DNA of 10,510 bases from Euperipatoides rowelli. Lineage: Eukaryota > Onychophora > Udeonychophora > Euonychophora > Peripatopsidae. The position numbers and the translations under genes were made by a program. The stretch is taken from the NCBI GenBank assembly GCA_003024985.2, contig PXIH01S0006990.1; one strand, written 5' to 3'. The notes under the pieces are model-generated. The model was not told where the DNA came from. It searched no databases and was given only the letters and a program-made list of their open reading frames with translations. Positions 1 through 7,840 of the stretch are shown here, one piece after another; the first letter of the stretch is position 1; each line of letters opens with the position of its first letter.

Positions 1-1225
1 AATACTGTTAAAACGCCTTACTGAAGTCAAAAAAATAAACTACAGCACGACAAGTTGGTTACTTCTAGGCTCTGCAAGACAAGATGAATGTAAATAACAA
101 GATACTGTGCAGTTAATCTACCCTTGACACCTCCAAATTGTTAAGGATCTAAGATCGGCCTGAGAAATGATGATAGATGATATATAATATGCTTTTAGAT
201 TATTTTCGGTATTGGTGATGAAACTCTAACTGGTCTTAATTGATCAGTGAGGAAGGACTTGAAAAATGTTTCAGACGTATGACAAAATACATTCATGGCT
301 TCTTTAATTTACCATATAAAAATCGTTTAGATAAAATTAACATTTTTACCGCTGTTTAAAGATTTTCTTATTTGGTAATAATTTTTGTGTTCTGAGAAAT
401 AGATTAAAAAAAACAATCAGCATAAATTATTTGTTATTTATGATTAAAAAAAAAACTAGGTGTAATATTTTTACTGTAAATAAACTATTCAGTAAATCCA
501 CACATATAAATAAATTTATATGTAATAGAAGTATCAATTTATGGAACTCTGTCACCTAATGTATTTAGTTTTGAACCTTGTTAAATTTAAATCTTATGCA
601 TTTTATCCTGTTAACAGCACATTGACCTATTGTTACTTTTTCAATGATTTATTTTGGAAAATTGATTTGTATTTTAAGTATTTTTTTATATATAGGCCTA
701 TGCTGTATACTAATTCAATTAGGCTACCATACTATCTTATGTGAAATGAGAATATTTTGTTTTCATCAAGAATAAATTTTTCTAAGTAATACGGTATGCG
801 TTCATTTTAAATCAAAGTCACACCAGACCAAAATGAGATAAAGCAGAAAGTAAGAATAAGTCACAATGGAAAAATATTTATGTGAATGCAGCTAGTGATG
901 GTTTTAAAATGATTAAAAAATATAATTAATACAATAATTGGCTCCAAAAATTAAAAACATAATAATTTGAATATGAATTCTTATTGCAGAATTTAGTCGA
1001 AAATAGAATAATTCAAAAGAGTGACCCAACAATAATTGTTTTTACTATTTCAATGAACATTATTTTTTAGATTTAACTATTCCAAAATGATTTTTACTAA
1101 TCTCAGAACAAAGGAATAGTCCTAAAATCAAACACTGCAAATTAAATTGTTTAAAAGTTAAAAAACTAAAAAAATAAGCGGTGTCCAAACTAAAAAAAAA
1201 ACATTAATTAAGCTCTTGCTTATGA
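1..1225. other. AT-rich non-coding stretch (intron-like)
   Basis: The stretch is AT-rich with many short A and T runs and stops in all frames. I see no splice-flanked exon, RNA gene or transposon protein remnant. If the DCTN4 assignment of the exon at 3014-3084 is right, this would lie in the following intron on the minus strand; that is inference. The short open frame at 541-744 has the biased composition expected of random AT-rich DNA. Confidence 0.55.
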
Positions 1226-2545
1226 CTTTTCACTGAATTGATTGGGTTAGTTAAAAATTTCAAGATGACGGACCCGATAGTGTTGGTTCTGGATTTACAA
1301 CAGGCATTTCCAAATGTTTCCCTGCAGTTCATATGTGCTAAGATTTTGGAAAGAATGGGGAAAAGTAATCTATCGTGTGGCTTAATAAACTACCTTTTGT
1401 CTAGGTCTAATGCGATTAAATATAAAGGCAAGGTAGGGAGTCAGTTTAGAGTCATGCATTCCATTCCACAGGGCTCGGCCCTTAGCAGCAATCTGTTTAA
1501 CTTAGATGATTTTGTTAAGTCCATAGATAACAACTTGGTGGGAATATACTGTAGGTCCCTCAACATGAACATTAAAATTCTGGCTTACTTGGACGATGTG
1601 GTGATTTTTTGCCAAAATGATGAGGACCTTGAGATGGCTGTAGATTTAATAAATGACTTAAAATTCTGCAATATCGGGTGCCCGAATTAACTTTGAGAAA
1701 TCTGTGGCGTTTAAAATTTTGGATCATCGAATCCTTAATGGTTTGGGCAAGAAGTTGCCTTCTAAATACTTGGTTCTGCCCTTCCCTTTTGTTGGGGAGG
1801 CCTGTAGACTAAAACAACAAGATTTGATTTTAAACAAAATAAGAGATGTTTGTGTGCAGATTAAATACAAAAGCTTTTCAATTCCAATGAAGGCTAGAAT
1901 TATGAATGTATATGTCATTTCAATTATGAACTATTACTTGCCTTTTTTCAGGCTGACAAAGAAATTTGTAAGTGATGTACTGTATATCGTGTGGTGATGG
2001 ACATGATTTGGGCAGGAAATCAAAGATATTTGGGAAAGTCAAAACTGATGATCCCGAGGAAATTGGGGGGGTATTGGCTTAAAGGACATTATGGTCTTAC
2101 ATGATGTATTGGTTTTCAATATGTTTAGCAGGTTATCGACCTTTCTTCGGAACAACTATGGACACACCTCCGCCGGTAACTGTAAAATTTGGGGCTAGAC
2201 AATTGTTGAGGATCCATGATAAGTTTCAAAATATACTGGAGGAGATAGACCTAAAATCCTATAGTAAGATTACTACTAAAGACCTTTTTGAGATAAGGTT
2301 TTTAAAAGATTCAGGTTGATGAGATACTAACTAAATTTGGTTTTAGCTTATTAAAACATTTATCAAATTATGGGGCAGCTCCTGGACTAATCAACTTTGT
2401 ATTTAAGCTATTAAATAATGTGTTGCCTTGCAAAGAAATGTTGGTACAAAGTACAAGTTTAACATTGCATTGCATTGTTGCTTTTGTATGCACATAGAGT
2501 CAAAGGAGCATATATATTTTTCATTGTAGAGCCTTTATGCGATGA
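1226..2545 (+). pseudogene. Tx1/L1-like LINE ORF2 remnant (reverse transcriptase to C-terminal zinc knuckle)
   Basis: This is a decayed non-LTR retrotransposon ORF2 that has lost its endonuclease half. The first open piece (frame of 1238-1690) shows the RT core in order: VLDLQQAF (the usual D..kAFD block), SIPQGSALSSNLFNL (the PQG..LS..LF block) and AYLDDVVIF, the catalytic YxDD box. A shift near 1660-1674 moves to the frame with SGARINFEKS, a block typical of L1/Tx1-type enzymes. That frame continues to 1997 with a thumb-like region (ARIMNVYVIS..NYYLPFF). Another shift gives DMIWAGNQRYLGKSKL around 2000-2046, then GGIGLKDI from about 2067. A later piece ends at 2319 with SKITTKDLFEI. Near 2476-2545 a further shift separates CCFCMHIESKEHIYF from HCRAF, together forming the C-x2-C..H..C knuckle of this group. 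At least five frame changes make it non-functional. Upstream of the RT an in-frame stop at 1223 precedes A-rich DNA, consistent with 5' truncation. Assignment to Tx1 rather than another L1-related clade is inferred from motif style. The 3' boundary is unclear, and weak similarity may run to about 2760. Confidence 0.85.
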
Positions 2546-3011
2546 GAATTGTTTTGAAGCAGATTACGGGCTTCAATCTTGAAGACTCGTCGCTAGATGT
2601 GTTATTGGATTTTTTTAATTAAGCATAAGGGGTTAACTAAATTTGATTTGATATTCATAATGTCGTTCTGGAAGATAAATATCTTTTTGGNAAAATTGTT
2701 GCAATTTCCATTGACTAGGCCTATATAAAAGATGAAATTGTTAAGACTTTTCATTTTGACCAAAAGTATTTGTTAAAAAAAAATAATTTAACCTGTTATG
2801 GAATAATCAGAGGATAAATAAGCAGACTTTATTCTTGTCATTATTGTTTTGATATAGAAAAGGTGAATTACTTTTCTTGATTTACTTGTAAAGAGCCCTA
2901 GTTCACTAAGTTTAATGTATTGTCTCAATGTCTTATTAATAAAGCATAAATCTGAGGTGGAATTCCTCAATACAAAATAAAAAAACAATAACATTTCAAA
3001 CATTAATCCTT
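2546..3011. other. LINE 3' tail and intron sequence
   Basis: The first 200 bases may be the degenerate C-terminus and 3' untranslated part of the LINE, but no motif is readable. The rest, up to the splice donor at 3012-3013, is AT-rich and by position would be intron of the DCTN4-like gene on the minus strand. One ambiguous base lies at 2691. Confidence 0.4.
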
Positions 3012-3013
3012 AC

Positions 3014-3084
3014 CTGTTTTTTTTCAATCTAGCTTCAGCAGTGGGCATACTCTCCAAACAATTTGGACAGTAGTGAGAATCAAC
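3014..3084 (-). CDS. DCTN4: Internal exon of dynactin subunit 4 (p62), partial gene
   Basis: DCTN4 (p62) is a subunit of the pointed-end complex of dynactin, the cofactor of cytoplasmic dynein. On the minus strand the exon translates to V-D-S, then [20 protein letters not shown], with the last two bases (AG) completing an Arg codon in the next exon. This closely resembles the family's N-terminal cysteine-rich segment, which reads VDSHYCP.CLENMPSAEA.LKKNR in vertebrates as I remember it. The CPNC pair is one of the CxxC knuckles of the predicted zinc-binding N-terminus. The exon is flanked by an AG acceptor (3085-3086) and a strong CAG|GTAAGG donor (3012-3013), starts in phase 0 and ends in phase 2, with no stop or frameshift, so it looks functional. 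Intron boundaries argue against a processed copy. I did not find the preceding exon with the start codon or the following CxxC exon; both may lie outside the window. An antisense LTR element starts 24 nt upstream of the acceptor. Confidence 0.87.
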
Positions 3085-3108
3085 CTTTAAAAATATTAAA
3101 ATATATAT
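3085..3108 (-). promoter_or_regulatory. 3' splice site and short intron remnant of the DCTN4-like exon
   Basis: Read on the minus strand, these 24 nt are A/T only apart from the final AAAG acceptor. They contain the T-run TATTTTTAAAG and a TTTTAAT word that could serve as a branch point. The next base upstream already belongs to the LTR of the element at 3109-5233. The branch point and any extended polypyrimidine tract must therefore fit in this space or be supplied by the LTR. This is a sequence observation; use of either is inference. Confidence 0.6.
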
Positions 3109-3856
3109 TGTAGTGATCTACATATGTATTTATTTTATTAATTGTACGCATTAGCTCGTGTATTCGGGATGTTTAGTCTTTGTTTATAGCATGATTACTT
3201 TAGCTAGTAATCGCGTCATAAACGATTCTACTTCCTGAATNTGATTACTTTAGCTAGTAATCGCGTCATAAACGATTCTACTTCCTGAATTCACGACTAA
3301 TGCTAATTAGCTACTAATTAATTATGCATGTATGGTGGAATTTTAAATGTACAATGTATTTTTGCCATAAAGGCTTGAATTGTAATATTTTATTTGTCTT
3401 CACCTGTGGGAATGACTCCCAGCACCTTATAAACGTATTATTGAGAGTCAGGCCGCACGTTATTTCCATCCATGGATTATTATTGTTTATAGCCTACTGT
3501 TTATTATTTATAACAAAGTTAATTTATAAAAAATTAAAGATATATTTACAAACCCAGCAGAGAGAGATAATTCTTTATCAACATACTTTCTTTATAATAT
3601 TCTCCTTTTAAGTTTATTCATCATTTAAAACCAGCTACAGTACAGAGAAGGACGGCGTTAGTAGGATATTAGCTTGAAAGCTGGCTCTTCCATGTAATAG
3701 TCAGTACCAAAACTAGCTGGCTGTTCCAAACATTGGAATGGAAAATGCCGCCCTCGTCTTTTCTAGGAAAATCAAAAGCTTTTGATCATTCTGTAACAGA
3801 TGCAAGGATAAATTGCAGTAGTTCTATAGCCTGCAGCAATTGCGTAACTTGTTATA
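3109..3856 (+). repeat. 5' LTR of the miniature element
   Basis: Aligned by eye with the copy at 4613-5233. Shared blocks include GCTCGTGTATTCGGGATG, GTATGGTGGAATTTTAAATG, TTGCCATAAAGGCTTGAATTG, CCCAGCAGAGAGAGATAATT and AGATGCAAGGATAA. This copy carries a 50-bp internal tandem duplication with an N at the junction (3191-3290). It also has about 80 nt (roughly 3590-3670) that the other copy lacks. That segment may be an insertion here or a deletion there. Confidence 0.82.
3191..3290 (+). repeat. Exact 50-bp tandem duplication with N at the junction
   Basis: Positions 3191-3240 and 3241-3290 are identical except that the first base of the second unit is N where the first has A. The homologous region of the other LTR (from about 4701) has a single unit. 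The N at the seam and the perfect identity, against visibly diverged LTRs, suggest an assembly or gap-closing error. A recent slippage duplication is the alternative. Confidence 0.9.
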
Positions 3857-3857
3857 G

Positions 3858-3870
3858 TGGCACCCAAACA
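3858..3870 (+). promoter_or_regulatory. Primer binding site (lysine-tRNA-like)
   Basis: The sequence TGGCACCCAAACA lies one base after the 5' LTR. It resembles the complement of the 3' end of tRNA-Lys, TGGCGCCCAACGT, with one extra A and two G-to-A changes. Both changes fall at CpG positions, as expected from methylation-driven decay. It would prime minus-strand cDNA synthesis. The tRNA assignment is inferred from a short match. Confidence 0.55.
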
Positions 3871-4597
3871 TTTTTAATCTAGGCCGTTTAAAGGTCCAAA
3901 CTCAAGATTTTGTTTGTCCATCGTTGGAACACACACGGAAAGCGTTGCTGGATTTCACCTTAAGAAGTTGGAAATCACCTGTCGACTTACGTTTGGTGCT
4001 CACTGTATTGGATATTTATTATAAGGACTTTCTTTTTTTCCACTGGATATTTCCGTTAGACCTTTTAATAAAGAAGTAAAGCAGCAAGCCATGATTGATA
4101 TCATGAACAGTCCGCTCCCTATTTTGTTAAGTTTAGAGTGACTGAGGAGGGTTAACACTCATTGAGCATCTCCCGGTACACTGAAATTTTTTTTTTTTAT
4201 AATTTCCAGGAATCGTTACGGAGCTGTGGAACCTTCATTCATTTTTTTCCCCTTGAAATTTAATAGAACATTTAATTGAATTTAACTTTAAATTTAATTT
4301 CCATGTTTATGGAATTTATATTTTATTGGTCTACGTCAAGTGACCGTCATACTTTCCTTTTTGTATTTTGAAGCTGTCGCCATTCGATTCACTCCGCGCT
4401 GTGTTTTTGCAGTTAGCTCCATGTGTAGCCTTCGGGTTTGGCGGCAGTGGAATTTACATTTAAAGGTTTGTGACATAGTTCCAGCTCTTTTTAGAACTTT
4501 AGAGTATTATATTTCATATTCCTGTCTAAATAAATTTTTTAAAGAAAAAAAAAAAGTAAAAAAAAATTTTATAAAAAGTAAAAAAAAAATTTTTCCC
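3871..4597 (+). other. Non-coding interior of the miniature LTR element
   Basis: About 730 nt lie between the PBS and the purine tract. No reading frame resembles gag or pol. The 4340-4687 frame overlaps the right LTR, contains two ambiguous bases and shows no motif. The 3' part holds A-rich tracts (about 4545-4590) after an AATAAA-like word (TAAATAAAT near 4527). These could be internal expansion or a captured poly(A) tail. Leader-type packaging signals cannot be recognised by eye. Confidence 0.5.
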
Positions 4598-4612
4598 GGA
4601 AAAGTTGGGTAC
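4598..4612 (+). promoter_or_regulatory. Polypurine-like tract before the 3' LTR
   Basis: GGAAAAGTTGGGTAC directly abuts the TG start of the right LTR, where a plus-strand primer tract is expected. It is interrupted by pyrimidines (TT), so it is a degenerate or unusual PPT. The position supports the call more than the sequence does. Confidence 0.5.
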
Positions 4613-5233
4613 TGTAGTGATCTACATTATATGTATTTTTTAATTTTATTAATTGTANGCATTNGCTCGTGTATTCGGGATGTTTAGTCTTTGTTATGAC
4701 GTGATTACTTTAGCTAGTAATCGCATCATAAACGATTATACTTCCTGAATGTACGACTAATGCTAATTACTAATTAATTATGCATGTATGGTGGAATTTT
4801 AAATGTACGATGTATTTTTGCCATAAAGGCTTGAATTGTAATATTTTATTTGTCTTCACTGCGGGCATGACTCCCAGCACCTGATAAACGTAATGTTGAG
4901 AGTTAGGCCACACGTTATTTCCATATATGGATTATTATTGTTTATTATTTATAGCAAAGTTAATTTATAAAGTATTAAAGATATATTTACAAACCCAGCA
5001 GAGAGAGATAATTCTTTATCAACATACTTTCTTCTAGCTCGTTGGCTTGGAAGCTGGCTCTTCCATGTAATAGTCACTACCACGACTAGCTGGCTGTTCC
5101 AAACAGCGGAATGGAAAACGCCACCCTCATCTTTTCTAGGAAAATCAAAAGCTTTAACGCTTTTGATCATTCTGTAACAGATGCAAGGATAATTGCAGTA
5201 GTTCTATAGCCTACTGTAATTGCGTTTGTTATA
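4613..5233 (+). repeat. 3' LTR of the miniature element
   Basis: This 621-nt copy matches the 5' LTR over its whole length and carries the same start and end words. It lacks the 50-bp duplication and the approximately 80-nt segment of the left copy. It has a 5-base TAACG-type addition (around 5155) that splits the AAGCTTTTGATC block into AAGCTTTAACGCTTTTGATC. Ambiguous bases lie at 4658 and 4664. The outer edge joins ATATATAC, giving a possible 4-bp ATAT target duplication. Confidence 0.82.
4697..4728 (+). repeat. Inverted repeat inside the LTR with TGACG ends
   Basis: Arms TGACGTGATTACT (4697-4709) and AGTAATCGCATCA (4716-4728) surround the loop TTAGCT. The two mismatches in the 13-bp arms are each a CpG to TpG/CpA change. 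The left LTR keeps AGTAATCGCGTCA in the right arm. The ancestral LTR therefore probably held a perfect 13-bp palindrome TGACGCGATTACT/AGTAATCGCGTCA. TGACG is the half-site of CREB/ATF-type factors, so an enhancer role in the LTR promoter is possible but unproven. Confidence 0.6.
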
Positions 5234-5733
5234 ATATATACTGTATATTAATTCAGCCATTTAATTTACTTTTGTTACATTAAAAATAAGAGAAGGGCTA
5301 ATACAAGTAGTCTACAATTTTAACCTGTTACCACCTATATTTTTTAAATTTAGGAGACACTTCCTAGTAATACTGTAGCTAAATTGAACATCTTTAGAGC
5401 TAATAATTATTATATGTGCACATACAATATAACAAAAGGTAATAACATCTAAATTTTCAAATAATTGTGTTAAATTAATCCCAAAAGGAGTAACCAATAT
5501 TAGTGTGTACGCATAGCCTAATTTATTCTATGGTAGATGTTTCCAAGAAAAAGTGTAAATTGTGGCTTTAATTTTATTTTGCTATAATTGTTAAGCTAAT
5601 AATACGTAAGCTATTACTGTAAAAAAATGTTTTTTGTAGCTACATATTTTAATGTTATAAGTTTAAGTTTTTTTAAAGAATACTTTAATTATAGGCTATA
5701 GTATAAAATTGATTAGTTTTGTACTTTAAATAT
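5234..5733. other. AT-rich stretch without recognisable gene
   Basis: The flank beyond the LTR element is AT-rich with stops in all frames. The 61-codon minus-strand frame at 5312-5497 lacks a motif or splice context. Nothing supportable is present. Confidence 0.5.
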
Positions 5734-5760
5734 ATACTGTATGTACAGTACATACAGTAT
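5734..5760. repeat. Perfect 13-bp palindrome (1-nt spacer)
   Basis: ATACTGTATGTAC (5734-5746), a single A (5747), then GTACATACAGTAT (5748-5760) form a perfect inverted repeat. A further TTTAA/TTAAA pairing is possible on the outside with a bulge. It could extrude as a cruciform or be the centre of a small foldback element. No target duplication is evident. Confidence 0.85.
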
Positions 5761-6132
5761 TTAAATCAGTGTATTGTAGCTGATTAAATAGAAAACCAGA
5801 ACAATGAAATAGGCCAGGCTCTGATCATGATAAAAGATTCTTTCTGAACTTAACCGGAATTCATTTTTGACAATGAAATATTGCTCTCAATTTTCTACAG
5901 TTAACCAATCTAGAATACTGCTCAGAGTTTTATATTTTGCAAATACAGAAGACAGATACCAAATAAAAAAACATAGGAGAATAAAATTCATATAATTTTT
6001 TTATAAACTAGATTAGGCCTACTGTATATGTTAGAAGAAATTGTAATAATTTTTAACCTTGAAAAAAAAAAAGCCTAAATTGGTGAGGACACTTTCAGAG
6101 CCTTTGTTTAACTACACAAACATCCATATTCA
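5761..6132. other. AT-rich stretch without recognisable gene
   Basis: No exon with both splice sites or protein similarity was found. The part from about 6061 to 6132 begins with an A-run (6061-6072). It lies directly downstream of the minus-strand tRNA-like relic and could be its tail, in which case the A-run is the terminal T-run on that strand. Confidence 0.4.
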
Positions 6133-6206
6133 TAGCAGGATTTGAACCTGCGATGTATGGGTTTACAGTCAGCCTTGTTATCAACTGATCTAACTAGCTA
6201 TTGAAC
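6133..6206 (-). pseudogene. tRNA-like relic (tRNA-Tyr-like pseudogene or SINE head)
   Basis: On the minus strand the T arm is perfect: GCAGG, TTCAAAT, CCTGC, with the pol III B-box-like core GGTTCAAATCC. An A-box/D-arm-like stretch (TAGCTAGTTAGATCAGTTGA) lies upstream. Terminal TTCAATAG and CTATGAA can pair as an acceptor stem if one A is bulged. The middle has CTGTAAA, which fits a GTA (Tyr) anticodon loop, but the flanking anticodon stem does not pair. It is therefore not a functional tRNA. It may be a tRNA pseudogene or the head of a tRNA-derived SINE; the T-run about 65 nt further downstream (6061-6072) would fit a pol III transcript end. Confidence 0.5.
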
Positions 6207-7109
6207 AAAAAAAAAATGTTTGAGGTTATAAATTCACTCTCATGGTGAATCAAAGAACTACCAAAGTCATAGAATATTTTTCTGGTAAATGATGTTATCG
6301 TATCGGTCAGAAATACTGCCGACCCCAACTCAAGGTATAACGGGCTATACAGTATATTAACCAAGTTATGGGTAACACACTATAGCTCACACTTAGCTGC
6401 ACAGAGCCTGTGCAGAACATCACATGACATTACAATGCATCACTGAACAAATAAACATTTAATAAATTGTTTAAGTTTCTTCTTTTGTTCTTGTTGATTT
6501 TCAAGTTCCTTATTCCTTTAAATTCAGTTTTTTTTTTCACTTTTCACCTTTCTATTATATTATTGTGGCTTTTCACCATTTTTATTCTTGATCTTGATTT
6601 TCCTTCACTTTGTTCTTTTTCCTGTATTGTGTATTTATATAATTTCCTGCTCGGAATTTAAAGGAATAGCTCTCGTCCCCGCGTTTCTCCAACAATCTTT
6701 AACTTTGTTTCGGGTGGACTTCTCAAGTCTTTTCTTGTTTTTTTTTTCTGGTAAATTATTTTCAAAATTATACATTTATACAATTGTAAAGATACAGTAA
6801 AACTTTTTGTACAAGCAGTCAAACATTAAAAATGACAAAAGCATTTACATTTTGGAGAACAATCTTTAAAATATCATGGACTATGAAAGAAAGTCAATAA
6901 ACTGCAGCAAATGAAAAATAAACCTATTAAATAAAAATGAATAATTTCATTATTATAAAAATATGAAAATATTTATTTTGATGAATAGGCTCTACAACGT
7001 TTTGTGTGTCATTTAAGATAAATTTTAAATTTCAGCATTTTTTAAGTATCAGCACAGCTCATCTTAAGTATTTAAAAGACTTAAAAACTAAAAAATTTGT
7101 ACCTCTTTA
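6207..7109. other. Non-coding stretch with a pyrimidine-rich tract at about 6470-6770
   Basis: Between about 6470 and 6770 the plus strand is strikingly T/C-rich (words such as TTCTTCTTTTGTTCTTG and TTTTTTTTTCTGG). The two overlapping plus-strand frames there read as runs of Phe and Leu, a by-product of that composition. On the minus strand a short piece near 6470-6510 reads KELENQQEQKKKL, coiled-coil-like, but it is stop-bounded and lacks splice evidence. The rest is AT-rich and featureless. Confidence 0.45.
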
Positions 7110-7290
7110 GGAGGCTTACAGCGTTCCCCAAACTCCCAACTGATGACAATCATGCAAAATGGTGTACTAGCAATTTCCCCTACACAACACTCACCAGCCA
7201 CCAGAAAATAATCTACTTTTTACTAGGTGGCCTTTTCTAATCAAATGTGCCGATGGAGCATTTTGAAGCCTGTCCGACACTGATCTTAAA
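7110..7290 (-). other. Less AT-rich island with exon-like open frames, identity unknown
   Basis: This block has clearly more balanced base composition than its flanks. On the minus strand one frame reads SDRLQNAPSAHLIRKGHL then VKSRLFSGG (about 7270-7190). A neighbouring frame continues with GECCVGEIASTPFCMIV then ISWEFGERCKPPKE, ending before GAG|GTACAA at about 7110, which could be a donor. A consensus donor, CTG|GTGAGT, also sits in the middle at about 7195. The plus strand is open as well (LTAFPKLPTDDNHAKW). Possible readings are one or two exons, a single frameshifted pseudogene, or an old transposon fragment. I recognise no family, and strand choice is tentative. Confidence 0.3.
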
Positions 7291-7293
7291 ATA

Positions 7294-7840
7294 TTTTTTT
7301 AGAAAGAGATAGATGGAAAACTATTAAAAATAGTTTTTTTTTAATCAGAAGAAAATAAACACAATCAAATTTACAATTTCAAAATAGTTTATAATTCACA
7401 ACACAAGATTGCATATTATTGTCACAAAATTATACTTTTTAAAAACAACAATAGGAATATAGTAAGGCTATCATTCATTGACAATTACATGGAGTTTCAA
7501 CAATATCACCCAATTATTATTATACTTTTTAAAAACAAATTAAAGTTTATTCGATAAATATATATATTCGAGTTAAATAAAATTTAAATTTTGACAAATT
7601 AATATACAGTATGCCTGTAGATTATCAATTTTATTTAAGTTACTGTATGTTAATTTTGCACATCCTATTTTTAATCTATGCTGGAAAGTATATTTCAACA
7701 GGGATTTTTGAACGTTGTCTTTCAAGTTCCTTATCAAGGGCTGGGAAAAGATTCAAATATTGCTGTAGAAAACTGAGCCTGAGGCCTTATTACATTTCAG
7801 ATTTTCTGTGTATATGAAATGTGTGACTTTATGATGTATC
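7294..7840. other. AT-rich stretch without recognisable gene
   Basis: No supported gene. A 20-bp direct repeat (ATTATACTTTTTAAAAACAA) occurs at 7429-7448 and 7519-7538. It is composed of low-complexity words and may be chance or a small slippage event. The 68-codon frame at 7611-7817 shows no motif. Confidence 0.4.

Larger units (their letters stand above)
3109..5233 (+). mobile_element. Miniature non-autonomous LTR retrotransposon (Ty3/gypsy-like or retrovirus-like, no gag-pol)
   Basis: Two long direct repeats (3109-3856 and 4613-5233) flank about 756 nt. Both start TGTAGTGATCTACAT and end TTGTTATA. One base after the left repeat comes a primer-binding-site-like sequence, and a purine-rich tract directly precedes the right repeat, so the order is LTR-PBS-interior-PPT-LTR. 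A 4-bp ATAT sits on both outer sides (3105-3108 and 5234-5237), a possible target duplication that is weak because the DNA is AT-rich. The interior has no gag, protease, RT or integrase motif on either strand, so the element is a TRIM/LARD-like or internally deleted derivative needing enzymes in trans. The LTRs differ by many substitutions and several indels, so the insertion is not recent. The LTR ends read TG...TA rather than the canonical TG...CA. Superfamily is inferred from the LTR start and PBS style only. Confidence 0.75.

Noticed and set aside
541-744. 67-codon plus-strand frame
   Set aside because: Phe/Tyr/Leu-rich text typical of AT-rich DNA, with no domain or splice context.
2788-3003. 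71-codon minus-strand frame next to the DCTN4 exon
   Set aside because: It lies on the intron side of a strong splice donor and has no resemblance to the next part of DCTN4.
3324-3611. 95-codon plus-strand frame inside the left LTR
   Set aside because: The matching part of the right LTR is not kept open, and there is no protein motif.
4340-4687. 115-codon plus-strand frame across the interior/LTR boundary
   Set aside because: Contains ambiguous bases and a poly-lysine run from A tracts, with no gag or pol motif.
4949-5170. 73-codon minus-strand frame in the right LTR
   Set aside because: Antisense in a non-coding LTR; the homologous left LTR does not preserve it.
3109-5233. CRISPR-like or satellite explanation for the long repeats
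   Set aside because: Only two copies, with LTR-like ends, PBS and purine tract in the right order.
6133-6206. Functional tRNA-Tyr gene
   Set aside because: The anticodon stem does not pair and the acceptor stem needs a bulge.
6467-6800. Two overlapping plus-strand Phe/Leu-rich frames resembling membrane proteins
   Set aside because: Hydrophobic text follows from the pyrimidine-rich tract; no start or splice context.
7429-7538. 20-bp direct repeat as target duplication of a 70-bp insertion
   Set aside because: The repeat is low-complexity A/T and the insert shows no transposon ends.
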